Shown here one piece after another: positions 17,026 to 25,901 of a stretch of 64,000 nucleotides of DNA (the first letter of the stretch is position 1; every line of letters begins with the position of its first letter). Under the pieces are notes generated by a model, which saw only the letters and a program-made list of their open reading frames with translations, made no database searches and was not told the origin of the DNA. Both the position numbers and the translations under genes were made by a program. The stretch is taken from contig NZ_REGA01000022.1 of the NCBI RefSeq assembly GCF_003841505.1, positions 1 to 64,000 on the forward strand, written 5' to 3'. This DNA comes from Natrarchaeobius chitinivorans. GTDB taxonomy: Archaea; Halobacteriota; Halobacteria; Halobacteriales; Natrialbaceae.

Positions 17026-18192
17026 TCAGGTCGTATACGCCTGCACTCCCGTTAGATCTTCGCCGAGGATCAGCGTGTGGATGTCGTGGGTTCCCTCGTA
17101 CGTGTACACCGTCTCCATGTTTGCCATGTGACGCATCGGGGAGTAGTCGGTGGTAATACCGTTTCCACCGAGCATCTCGCGGGCGACTCTCGATCCATCA
17201 CGGGCCATCCGGACGTTGTTTCGCTTGGCCAGCGAGATGTGTTGTGGCCGCAGGTCTCCACGCTCTTTGAGGTCGGCGAGGCGGTAGGCGAGCAACTGGG
17301 CGAGCGTGATCTCGGTCGCCAGTTCCGCGAGTTTCGACTGTTGTAACTGAAACCGCGCGATCGGCCCGCCGAACTGTTCGCGCTCGAGTGCGTAGGATCT
17401 CGCCTCCTCGAAACAGTCTCTGGCCGCACCGACGGCTCCCCACGCGATTCCGTATCGCGCCTGCGTCAGACACGATAGCGGCCCTTTCATTCCCGAGACG
17501 TCGGGGAGACGACTCTCCGTGGGAACGTGGACGTCGTTCAGATCGATTTCGCCCGTACTCGAGGCGCGAAGCGAAAGCTTCCCCGAGATTTCGTTCGTCG
17601 TCACGCCGTCGCGGTCAGTTTCGACCAGAAACCCGCGAACGGGATTCTCGTCGACCGAGTGATCCCGTGCCCAGACCACCGCGACGTCGGCGATCGGTGA
17701 GTTCGTTATCCACGTTTTCGTGCCGTTTAACACGTATCCATCGCCATCTTGCTCCGCACGAGTGTCCATGGCCGACGGATTCGATCCGTGTTCGGGTTCC
17801 GTAAGACCGAAACAGCCGACCGCCTCACCCCGCCCGAGCGGGGGGAGCCACCGCTCTTTCTGTTGCTCGCTCCCGTATCTGTGGATTGGGTACATGACCA
17901 GTGCCCCCTGGACGGATGCCATCGAACGCAGCCCCGAATCGCCCGCCTCGAGTTCTTGCATCAACAATCCGTACGCGGTTTCGGAGACGTTCGGGGAGCC
18001 ATACCCCTCGAGATTCGGCGCGTAAAATCCGAGTTTTCCCATCTCGGGAATCAGGTGAGTCGGAGCGGTACCGTTCTCGAAGTGCTCGCCAATGTCGGGT
18101 GAGACCTGCTCGGCGACGAACTCTCGAGCCGTATCGCGTATCATTCGCTCTTCCTGGCCGAGGTCCGCTTCGAGTTGGACGTAATCGAGCAT
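17026..18192 (-). CDS. Acyl-CoA dehydrogenase, glutaryl-CoA dehydrogenase type
   Basis: 388 residues from the ATG at 18192 (MLDYVQLEADLGQEERMIRD). Acyl-CoA dehydrogenase signatures are clear: CFGLTEPEHGSNPS (FAD/acyl site), WITNSPIADVAVVWA, RYGIAWGAVGAA, REMLGGNGITTDY and the catalytic-base region METVYTYEGTHDIHTLILG. The YEGTHDIH...GEDLTG form is typical of glutaryl-CoA dehydrogenases, which oxidatively decarboxylate glutaryl-CoA to crotonyl-CoA in lysine and aromatic breakdown. An electron-transfer flavoprotein partner is not in the window. Confidence 0.85.
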   Translation of the reverse strand: MLDYVQLEADLGQEERMIRDTAREFVAEQVSPDIGEHFENGTAPTHLIPEMGKLGFYAPNLEGYGSPNVSETAYGLLMQELEAGDSGLRSMASVQGALVMYPIHRYGSEQQKERWLPPLGRGEAVGCFGLTEPEHGSNPSAMDTRAEQDGDGYVLNGTKTWITNSPIADVAVVWARDHSVDENPVRGFLVETDRDGVTTNEISGKLSLRASSTGEIDLNDVHVPTESRLPDVSGMKGPLSCLTQARYGIAWGAVGAARDCFEEARSYALEREQFGGPIARFQLQQSKLAELATEITLAQLLAYRLADLKERGDLRPQHISLAKRNNVRMARDGSRVAREMLGGNGITTDYSPMRHMANMETVYTYEGTHDIHTLILGEDLTGVQAYTT

Positions 18193-19171
18193 ACGACAAG
18201 CTATACGACCCACGTCATAGAGGTTGGGGTAAAACCGGCCACGCGACGCCAGTTGATCGAGCGTGATACGGTGGAGTTTCGACAGGGCGAACACCGCGTT
18301 TGATCCCGCGATAGCACTAATATGAAACTATATAAGAAGGTCGTTATCTGGACACTGCGTCGATCACACCACGTGGAATTCGATCCGTTCGAGGCGTGAT
18401 CTTCCCTCTTAGGTCGTTTCAAACGGTTTTCGTACCGTGTCCGGGAGCGCGTCATCCCTCCCTACTGCTCAGGAATGATATTCTTCATACACTAATAGGA
18501 CAGAGCATGCGGGGGTCCCAGCGAGTATGTGGATTTCCGAGAGAGATACACGGGGAGTCAGTCAAACGCCCAGTTGCTCGCGTCCTGTTACCGATTGCCG
18601 TCCTCACCATCGGCGAGCGGACACCGAACAAGGAAGCGATTCGACTTCGAGACGGAACACGCCAGCCAGCCTATCAACGACGAATGCAGCAATACAGATA
18701 ATATAACAGATAATTATTGATTTTAGACTGCTACAGACCCCAGTATAGAAATTTGGCTCGAGAGGCGTAGAACCGGAGGGGAGAGACAATACCTGCTGCC
18801 CGAAAATCATCTCAACGAGATGTTTTTATAGATCCATATCCAGACGAAGACATAGATCCGATACGATCGAGACAGCAGTACCCGGATGAGGACTCGCGAC
18901 AGTAGTTCCCAAGTCCCCACAACTATTTCACCGGCGGCCGCCGAGTGACGACCGCACGAAGTTCTCCCGTCGAACCGCTCGAGTTCCGGGCATGAGAGTT
19001 TACGGACATACGGTCGTAATGCATATCAATGCCTGTTTCGAGCGAGCGAACGCGAGTCGCCGAACAACCGTCCTAACGACTGGAACCGACGTTCAACAGA
19101 CCGTACGAACGGTTCGATCACCTGCAGTTCCGTATCGGCGGTGTCCGTCCATCAACACAAACCCCGATTTG

Positions 19172-19397
19172 TAGTAGCCACTGGAAGTCAATGCACACTT
19201 GATCGCACGAGGTGTACGCGGTTCGGAGCGAGTGGAACGAGCGAGAACCGCGGAATGGCGAGCGGGGAACGACGTGACCCGCGAGGAGCGCGGTTCGGAG
19301 TGAGTGTAACGAACGAGAACCGCGATATAGCGAACGGGGAACGCAGTGAGCCGTGAGCTGTGCGATCAGTGTGTGAATAGTTCCAGTTGTTACTATA
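19172..19397. mobile_element. MITE-like element C with internal direct repeats
   Basis: About 226 bp. Imperfect terminal inverted repeats read ACTGGAAGTCAATGCACAC then TTGATCGCAC on the left, and ACTGGAACTATTCACACAC then TGATCGCAC when the right end is complemented. Inside are two 72-bp direct repeats, beginning GCGGTTCGGAGCGAGTGG at 19218 and GCGGTTCGGAGTGAGTGT at 19290; each carries the GCGGTTC...GAACCGC palindrome common in haloarchaeal genomes. It encodes no protein. Confidence 0.65.
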
Positions 19398-19407
19398 GTA
19401 TCGACTG

Positions 19408-19489
19408 ATACGGACTGCTGTACGTCATTACCGGAGCGACCGGACGCCGTCCCGCGGTTGCTCCGGTACACAGGTACAGCAATCCGTAT
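19408..19489. repeat. Palindromic repeat family B, intergenic copy
   Basis: 82 bp from ATACGGACTGCTGTACGTCA to TACAGCAATCCGTAT. Outer arms of about 16 bp pair well, and CCGGAGCGACCGG near the centre pairs with its opposite arm. It starts 11 bp after element C. Confidence 0.8.
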
Positions 19490-20101
19490 GAACCGTTTCA
19501 CACACCGATCGCCGATCCGTCCCGCGGTCGGATGTGCAGTGACGGTATAGTAAGCAGAGACGGGCGGCCACGGAAACGTATCACAGTGTGCAAGCGGATA
19601 CCACACGTTCACCGACGGCAAAACACGCGTCGATACTGCTGGCAAAAGCCGTCGGGTAGATTGGAAATCAGTGACCGGGCCTCGAGTCTGGTTGGTACTC
19701 GAACGACGATACACTGGCCGGTCCAAGTGAAGAATGATATATTATTAGTAGTTCTACAGAAATGTGGGATATTATATAACTGCCCAGCCAATCGATGGCT
19801 GTTTTACTTAGATTTTATCGAGTATATTCTACTAATATCCAATTATATCCAGATAAATGCGGTTATAGTTGTATTCCTTCCGAATTGAAGAGGTAGCAGT
19901 TAGTTCGGGAGACACCTCATCCAGAACTGTAATAGTGAATATATACCTTGGAAGCAGTCAATTTCGGCCAGACCGGGGACAGCAATCGAGTTTCCCCGGA
20001 GAACTGATCGGACCTCACGGACGGGAGAAGCGCGTCGATGTCGAGTCGGTCGGCGATACCAAAGGCCGACGCTTTAAGCCGCCGAGAGGCAAGGGGTAGG
20101 T

Positions 20102-23100
20102 ATGTCCCTCGAGCCGAGTGCCGATCCAGCCGCCGATCGGCGGGCGAACTACGACTATCGGAGTGACGCTATCGACCGGCCGGCGCTAGTCGAGGACATA
20201 GAGCGGATCGTCGACTGTGACGTTCGTGCGGATTCGTATACGCGAGAGCTGTACGCGACGGACGCGAGCGCGTACGAACTGACGCCGATCGCCGTCGCCT
20301 TCCCGGAATCGACGGCCGACGTATCCGGAATCGTCGACTACTGTGCCGGACGCACGATTCCGATCTTACCGCGAGGTGGCGGAACGAGTCTGGCCGGCCA
20401 GACGGTCAACCGCGCGGTCGTCCTCGACTTTTCGAGACACATGGACGGGATCCAGGATATCGATCCAGAGAGTCAAACGGCGACCGTCCAGCCGGGAACG
20501 ATCCTCGGAACGCTGAACGAGAGGCTCTCGTCGCACGATCTCAAGTTTGCCCCCGATCCAGCGTGGGGTGACAAGAGCGCGATCGGTGGTGCGATCGGCA
20601 ACAACTCGACCGGGTCGCACTCGCTCGAGTACGGCAAAACCGACGCGTACGTCGACTCCTGCGAGGTCGTCCTCGCCGACGGCACCGTCACCGAATTCGG
20701 CGAGGTAACGCTCGAGGAGATCGACGACCGGAGCGACCCCGACGGGGATCTCGAAGCCCGCATCTACGCCGAAGTGAACCGGATTCTCGCGGAGGACGCC
20801 GACCTGATCGAGAACGCGTATCCGGACCTCAAGCGAAACGTCTCGGGGTACAACCTGGACCGGTTGGTCGCCGAAGCGCGCGGGGAGACGTTGCCGGGCG
20901 GCGAGGAGACCGGCGAGCCGGGAACGGTCAACCTGGCACGTCTGCTCGCGGGTAGTGAGGGGACGCTCGCGATCGTGACCGAGGCGACAGTTTCTCTCGA
21001 ACCGGTTCCGGAGACGAAAGCCGTCTCGCTGCTTTGCTATTCGGACCTCCACGACGCCATGCGCGACGTCGAACCGATTCTCGAGCACGAACCGTCCGCG
21101 GTCGAAGTGCTCGACGACGTTCTCATCGACCTCGCCCGTGATACGGCCGAATTCGGGCCGGTCACGGCGATCCTTCCGGAGAGGACCAACGCCGTCTTGC
21201 TCGTGGAGTTCTACGCCGACGACGTGGTCCACGGCCGCGAGCAGGTCGCTTCCCTCCTCGCCGACCGCTGTCCCGACGCCGACGCCGAGGGCAAGCCGGC
21301 CGACGACGTGCCCGATACCGAGCCGGAGACGCTCGCGCTCGAGGCGATCGAAGCCTACGAAGACGAAGAGCGCGCGAAGCTCTGGAAGCTCCGCAAGTCC
21401 GGGCTTCCGATCTTGCTCTCGCGGACGACAGACGAAAAGCACATCTCGTTCATCGAGGACACCGGGATTCCGCCGGCACGCTTGCCCGAGTTCGTCGAAC
21501 GATTCGAGGCGATTCTCGAGGATCACGACACCTACGCCAGCTTCTACGCCCACGCCGGTCCCGGCGTCCTCCACGTTCGGCCGCTGATCAACACGAAAAC
21601 CGACGTCGGTCTCGAGCAACTCCACGGGATCGCCGACGACGTTACCGACCTCGTCGTCGACCTCGGCGGCTCCGTCTCCGGCGAACACGGCGACGGCCGC
21701 GCGCGAACGCAGTGGAATCGGAAACTCTACGGCGACGACCTGTGGCAGACGTTTCAGGATCTCAAAGGCGCGTTCGACCCGGACTGGATCTTCAATCCCG
21801 GACAGGTCGTCTTTCGCGAGGACGACCCGACCGACCTCCGGGAGAACCTCCGGTTCGACCCCGACTACGCGTTCGACGCCGGCTTCGAACCCGCACTCGA
21901 GTGGGAAACCGACAACGGGTTTCAGGGAATGGTCGAACTCTGTCACGGCTGTGGCGGCTGTCGGGGCGAACAGTCGACGACCGGCGGCGTGATGTGTCCG
22001 ACCTATCGGGCGAGTCACGAAGAGATCACCGCGACCCGCGGGCGGGCAAACGCGCTCCGGCAGGCGATGAGCGGCGACCTCGAGCCGGGGGAAGCGTTTT
22101 CCGACGAGTTCGTCGAAGAAGTGATGGGACTCTGTATCGGCTGTAAGGGGTGTGCCATCGACTGTCCGAGCGAGGTGGATATGGCCAAACTCAAAGCCGA
22201 GGTCACCCACGAATATCACGAGCGAAACGGCGCCACCCTCCGCGACCACCTGTTTGCCAACGTCGCGACGCTCTCGAAGTGGGGATCGCGACTCGCCCCC
22301 CTCTCGAACGCCCTGCCGAAGATTCCCGGCACCAGGCGGCTCCTCGAGGCGACGATCGGGATCGGCTCGGAGCGACCGCTCCCGACGTTTTACGCGACGA
22401 CGTTTCGAGACTGGTTCGACCGCCGCGGCGGTGCCCGCGTTCCGGAAGTCGACGCCGACCGGAAGGCCGTCGTCTACCCGGACACCTACACCAACTACAG
22501 CCATCCCGAGGCCGGGAAAGCAACCGTTCGCGTCCTCGAGGCCGCCGGCGTACACGTTACCGTCCCCGACGAACTGGGCGATACTGGTCGACCAGCCTTT
22601 TCGAAAGGGTTTCTCGACGAGGCCCGGGAAACGGCGATCGAAAACGTCGAAACGCTCGCGCCGCTGGTCACCGACGGCTGGGACGTCGTCGTCGTCGAAC
22701 CCTCCGATGCGGTCATGTTCCAGTCGGACTACCTCGACCTCCTCTCGGACGACGCAACCGAGATGGTCGCAAGCGCAACCTACGGCGTCTGCGAGTACGT
22801 CGATAGCTTCCGACTCGACGAGCAAGTCGAGTTCGACGGCGACGCAGCGAATCAGCGCCTGACGTATCATGGCCACTGTCACCAGAAGGCGACCCGGAAG
22901 GACCATCACGCGGTGGGCGTTTTACGGCGTGCCGGGTACGCTGTCGACCCGCTCGACTCCGGGTGCTGTGGAATGGCCGGGAGCTTCGGCTACGAGGCCG
23001 AACACGCCTCGATGAGCGATGCCATCGCATCGATCCTCTACGAGCAGATCGGCGAAAGCGACGGCGACCGGGTCGTCGCACCCGGTGCCTCGTGTCGAAC

Positions 23101-23185
23101 CCAACTCGAGAACCGGACCAGGGTCGAAAAAGCGCCGCCGACGCCGATCGAACTCGTCGCGGACGCTATCGATCGGCTCGAGTGA
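20102..23185 (+). CDS. FAD-linked oxidase/iron-sulfur fusion (D-lactate dehydrogenase or glycolate oxidase type)
   Basis: 1027 residues. Residues about 50-550 form an FAD-binding PCMH and FAD-oxidase C domain (ILPRGGGTSLAGQTVN, GDKSAIGGAIGNNSTGSHS, SVSGEHGDGRARTQW). Two Cys clusters follow, CHGCGGCRG near 614 and CIGCKGCAIDCP near 678, then a CCG-type domain with GHCHQKATR and SGCCGMAGSFG near 950. This fuses a GlcD-like dehydrogenase with a GlpC/GlcF-like iron-sulfur subunit. Such haloarchaeal proteins oxidise a 2-hydroxyacid, most often D-lactate, feeding electrons to quinone. D-lactate versus another substrate cannot be decided here. Confidence 0.85.
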   Translation: MSLEPSADPAADRRANYDYRSDAIDRPALVEDIERIVDCDVRADSYTRELYATDASAYELTPIAVAFPESTADVSGIVDYCAGRTIPILPRGGGTSLAGQTVNRAVVLDFSRHMDGIQDIDPESQTATVQPGTILGTLNERLSSHDLKFAPDPAWGDKSAIGGAIGNNSTGSHSLEYGKTDAYVDSCEVVLADGTVTEFGEVTLEEIDDRSDPDGDLEARIYAEVNRILAEDADLIENAYPDLKRNVSGYNLDRLVAEARGETLPGGEETGEPGTVNLARLLAGSEGTLAIVTEATVSLEPVPETKAVSLLCYSDLHDAMRDVEPILEHEPSAVEVLDDVLIDLARDTAEFGPVTAILPERTNAVLLVEFYADDVVHGREQVASLLADRCPDADAEGKPADDVPDTEPETLALEAIEAYEDEERAKLWKLRKSGLPILLSRTTDEKHISFIEDTGIPPARLPEFVERFEAILEDHDTYASFYAHAGPGVLHVRPLINTKTDVGLEQLHGIADDVTDLVVDLGGSVSGEHGDGRARTQWNRKLYGDDLWQTFQDLKGAFDPDWIFNPGQVVFREDDPTDLRENLRFDPDYAFDAGFEPALEWETDNGFQGMVELCHGCGGCRGEQSTTGGVMCPTYRASHEEITATRGRANALRQAMSGDLEPGEAFSDEFVEEVMGLCIGCKGCAIDCPSEVDMAKLKAEVTHEYHERNGATLRDHLFANVATLSKWGSRLAPLSNALPKIPGTRRLLEATIGIGSERPLPTFYATTFRDWFDRRGGARVPEVDADRKAVVYPDTYTNYSHPEAGKATVRVLEAAGVHVTVPDELGDTGRPAFSKGFLDEARETAIENVETLAPLVTDGWDVVVVEPSDAVMFQSDYLDLLSDDATEMVASATYGVCEYVDSFRLDEQVEFDGDAANQRLTYHGHCHQKATRKDHHAVGVLRRAGYAVDPLDSGCCGMAGSFGYEAEHASMSDAIASILYEQIGESDGDRVVAPGASCRTQLENRTRVEKAPPTPIELVADAIDRLE

Positions 23186-23293
23186 CGGGTGGGGATTGCT
23201 GCACTCGCTTCTCGACGCCACCGAGTACGAGGCGATTCCCGACGCCACCGGGGGTACGGAGAACTCGCACGGAACTGAGAGACACGGACCCGA

Positions 23294-23536
23294 TTAACGG
23301 AAAAAAGAGAAGAAACGTAACCACCCCCACACCGCGAGCAAGACGGCAGTCACCGCGAGCAGAAAATACAGTGGAACCGCATCGGCCGCCGGGCCGTGGT
23401 CTGGAACGATGTACTCCAGGATCCCGATCCAGTAGAGTAGAAAGACCAGCGTGAGAACGAAGACCGATCCCGCGACGATCGTGACTGCTAGTTTGTTCCC
23501 GTCGATCCGCGAGTTGGCGTTTTTCGTTCGTGACAT
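23294..23536 (-). CDS. Small two-span membrane protein
   Basis: 80 residues. Two hydrophobic segments (LAVTIVAGSVFVLTLVFLLY and VPLYFLLAVTAVLLAVWGWL) are joined by a short acidic loop. The layout is common among unnamed haloarchaeal membrane proteins. It is convergent with the preceding dehydrogenase and divergent from the signal peptidase. I do not recognise the family. Confidence 0.6.
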   Translation of the reverse strand: MSRTKNANSRIDGNKLAVTIVAGSVFVLTLVFLLYWIGILEYIVPDHGPAADAVPLYFLLAVTAVLLAVWGWLRFFSFFR

Positions 23537-23655
23537 CGTCGATCGCCGGGGCTACCGCCGGGAACGATGAAGCGCTTTTACTTGCACGCTCCGGGAGATT
23601 CCGACACCGATCGACGGAGACGGAACGTTGATTAGCCGGTTGAGAGAACCGGGCA

Positions 23656-24468
23656 GTGATGGACGGTCCGCGCTCCGGACGCCCTCCGGACGGAAACGAC
23701 GACAGCAGTGCAGGAGACGGGTCCTCGATCGATGCGCCGGCGAACCGGGGTCGGGAAAGAAGTCAGGTCCGGGATCGGTTGTGCCGATTGTTAAACGCCG
23801 ACAGCGGGCCGGCTCTTCTCGTACGCGACGTGTTGACCGTCCTCGCAATCGTCTCGGTGATCGGGCTCGTTCTGTTCGGCGTCAGTGGCGTCTGGCCGCC
23901 GATGGTCGCGATCGAGAGTCCGAGCATGGAACCGAACGCGAACGTGGGGGACATGGTCTTTCTCGTCGAGGAACAACGATTCGCCGCCTTGAGTTCGGTC
24001 GACGGGACGGGCGTCGCTACGCACGAATCCGGCCTGAACGGCGAGCACGAACAGTTCGGAAAGCCCGGCGACGTGATCGTCTTCGAACCGAACGGTGACG
24101 AACGAGAAACGCCGATCATCCACCGTGCTCACCTCTGGGTCGAAGAGGGGGACGACTGGGTGAGGATGGCCGATCCGGACTACGTCGGGACGACGAACTG
24201 TGAGATCGTGTCGTCCTGTCCCGCAGCACACGACGGATTCATCACCAAAGGGGATGCGAACAGTCACTACGACCAGCGCGACCCACAGGGGATGACCGAC
24301 GTCGTCAAACCGGAGTGGATCGTCGGCAAGGGATTGATCCGGGTTCCGTGGCTCGGCCAGGTTCGTTTGACCCTCGAGTCGGTTCTGGTCACCGGCGGCG
24401 TCGTCACTTCCCTCGCCACAGTCGCCGGTATCGCGACAGTCAGCGACCGAATACGGCGGGACCCGTAA
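23656..24468 (+). CDS. Signal peptidase I, archaeal S26B type
   Basis: 270 residues (a second ATG follows at 23659). A disordered N-terminus of about 50 residues precedes one membrane segment (VLTVLAIVSVIGLVLFGV). The catalytic Ser90 is in ESPSMEP and His156 in PIIHRAH, replacing the bacterial Lys, so this is the Sec11-like Ser-His form. GDAN near 199-202 gives the conserved Asp region. A second membrane segment lies near residue 240. It removes signal peptides from Sec-exported proteins. The Asn/Gly/Glu insertion between the Ser and His is typical of haloarchaea. Confidence 0.85.
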   Translation: MMDGPRSGRPPDGNDDSSAGDGSSIDAPANRGRERSQVRDRLCRLLNADSGPALLVRDVLTVLAIVSVIGLVLFGVSGVWPPMVAIESPSMEPNANVGDMVFLVEEQRFAALSSVDGTGVATHESGLNGEHEQFGKPGDVIVFEPNGDERETPIIHRAHLWVEEGDDWVRMADPDYVGTTNCEIVSSCPAAHDGFITKGDANSHYDQRDPQGMTDVVKPEWIVGKGLIRVPWLGQVRLTLESVLVTGGVVTSLATVAGIATVSDRIRRDP

Positions 24469-24652
24469 CGATGCTGGCCACTGCACGTCACTTCCCACCG
24501 GATCGTACACCGGCGTGTAAATCGTTGTAACAGCTGCTGTACTATCCCGACAGTTCGAGCGACAGGGGGCGAACTCTCGCAAAAAGGATACGGCGAGACG
24601 TCGTCAAACGGGGATCACTACAGCGGGGTGAACGGAAACGAGACGGTGTCGG

Positions 24653-25120
24653 TCAGTCGCCGGTTTCGTTCTTGACGATTGCAAACCAGAAGTCGCCGAC
24701 GTCCTGTGCGAACCGAATGAATTCATCGGTTTGAACCGGCTTTTGCATGTACTCGTCCGCTTCGACGTCGTTCGATTTTACGATCTGTTCTCCGACACGA
24801 GAACTCGTGAGCACGACGACCGGAACGTCGCCCAGTTCCGGATCGCTTTTCAACTCGGTGAGGAACTCCATGCCACTCATTCCGGGGAGTTGTGGCTCGA
24901 TCAAGACGAGGTCAGGCTGCGGCTTGTCTTCGTACTCCCCACGCTGGTAGACGAAATCGAGTGCATCCTCGCCGTTCTCGACGGCGTGAACGGCGTTCAC
25001 CAGTTTTCCGTCCCGGAAGTTTTCCTCGAAGAGTCGAGTGTCACCGGGGTTCGGTTCGACGAGTAAAATGTCGACCACCGTTCCGATATCACCCCCGTTT
25101 TCACCATCTGCAGAGGCCAT
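24653..25120 (-). CDS. Receiver-domain protein lacking the phosphoacceptor Asp
   Basis: 155 residues, receiver domain only. The fold is clear (VDILLVEPNPGDTRLFEENF, DLVLIEPQLPGMSGMEFL, VVVLTSSRVG and ADEYMQKPVQ with the conserved Lys127). However, the position that is Asp in active receivers (normally LLDLxLPG) is Glu75, and the second member of the acidic pair (normally V-E-D) is Pro23. Phosphorylation therefore seems unlikely; Glu may mimic the phosphorylated state. Many haloarchaeal stand-alone receivers of this size serve bat or sensor kinase networks, but no kinase is near. Confidence 0.8.
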   Translation of the reverse strand: MASADGENGGDIGTVVDILLVEPNPGDTRLFEENFRDGKLVNAVHAVENGEDALDFVYQRGEYEDKPQPDLVLIEPQLPGMSGMEFLTELKSDPELGDVPVVVLTSSRVGEQIVKSNDVEADEYMQKPVQTDEFIRFAQDVGDFWFAIVKNETGD

Positions 25121-25330
25121 ACGTATGGCTGAAACCGCAACGGTAAAAGTTCGCCCCTAAGGCCGCTATACGGTCAGTGTTCCGTGTCTTTCACCTCCTG
25201 AAACGTGACGTATTCGGTGGAGGAGTCCTTTTCTCACCCACGGAAACACATCGGACCGATTCGCATTCGCCAGCGTATGTCGATCTGAACCGTCTCGCCG
25301 AGGATGTGTGATCCCTTTTGGCCGACGGTA

Positions 25331-25783
25331 TCAGTCACGCTCTACAGTCACCCCTGGCCCCGTCTCCTTTTCCTCGAGACATACGTCAGCGATCACACCA
25401 ACGACGATTGCAACGATTCCCACCCAGAAGAGTGCCGTCATTTCGACGAGTATCGTGAGTACGAACATGATGCTGAAAACGATCGCTCCCAAAAAGGAAT
25501 ACGGTCCGAGTTCTTCCAGGTCGCCATCAGAACCGCGAGAATCAGTTCGAGTAGGGGCATAGGCGCTGTCGTTGTGGATCGCGGTATGACAATCGTAACA
25601 GAGTGTACGGAGGTTTTCTATATCGTTGGTCCCCCCTTTCGCAAGCGGAACGATGTGATGAGCCTCGAGTTGATGAGTACCGCGAGGACCACCACGAACA
25701 CCGCAGTTTCCGCAAGCGTAATTGTCTCGCCGGTAGACCCGTTTCCGGCGTTCATCCCAATCGGACGGGTAATCGTGGTGCAT
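25331..25783 (-). CDS. HNH endonuclease fold with C-terminal membrane segments
   Basis: 150 residues. The N-terminal half is an HNH domain: YACGNCGVRGG, LEAHHIVPLAKGGTNDIENL with the metal HH pair, and LCYDCHTAIH. CxxC pairs form its zinc site. Residues about 95-140 are two hydrophobic segments (FLGAIVFSIMFVLTILVEM and ALFWVGIVAIVVGVIADVCL), so the nuclease domain would be tethered to the membrane. HNH-membrane pairings are seen in haloarchaea, but the target is unknown. Confidence 0.75.
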   Translation of the reverse strand: MHHDYPSDWDERRKRVYRRDNYACGNCGVRGGPRGTHQLEAHHIVPLAKGGTNDIENLRTLCYDCHTAIHNDSAYAPTRTDSRGSDGDLEELGPYSFLGAIVFSIMFVLTILVEMTALFWVGIVAIVVGVIADVCLEEKETGPGVTVERD

Positions 25784-25901
25784 ACGAAGTGCCAGAAGCG
25801 AAACGGCATCAAGTATTCGCCCAGACGGTCATCACAGTAGCCACTGCACGTCAGCCCACACCTGGTCGCCAGACAGATATACGGCACCCCCGTTCGATCG
25901 G

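Larger units (their letters stand above)
18193..20101. other. 1.9-kb gene-poor, repeat-rich interval
   Basis: No frame here has family resemblance or convincing codon use. The interval is AT-rich in patches (18690-18850 and 19730-19930) and contains element C (19172-19397) and a family B copy (19408-19489). A TTTAAG box about 30 bp before the ATG at 20102 is a candidate promoter for the next gene. The rest shows nothing recognisable; it may be a landing zone for small mobile elements or a decayed island. Confidence 0.6.

Noticed and set aside
18604-19726. Several ORFs of 60-200 residues in the repeat-rich interval
   Set aside because: They run through elements B and C or have atypical composition, and no promoter or conserved motif supports them.
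24530-24560. TGTACTATCCCGACAGT near 24540 as a possible family A copy
   Set aside because: Only short matches to the inverted end; the spacing and the rest of the element do not fit.
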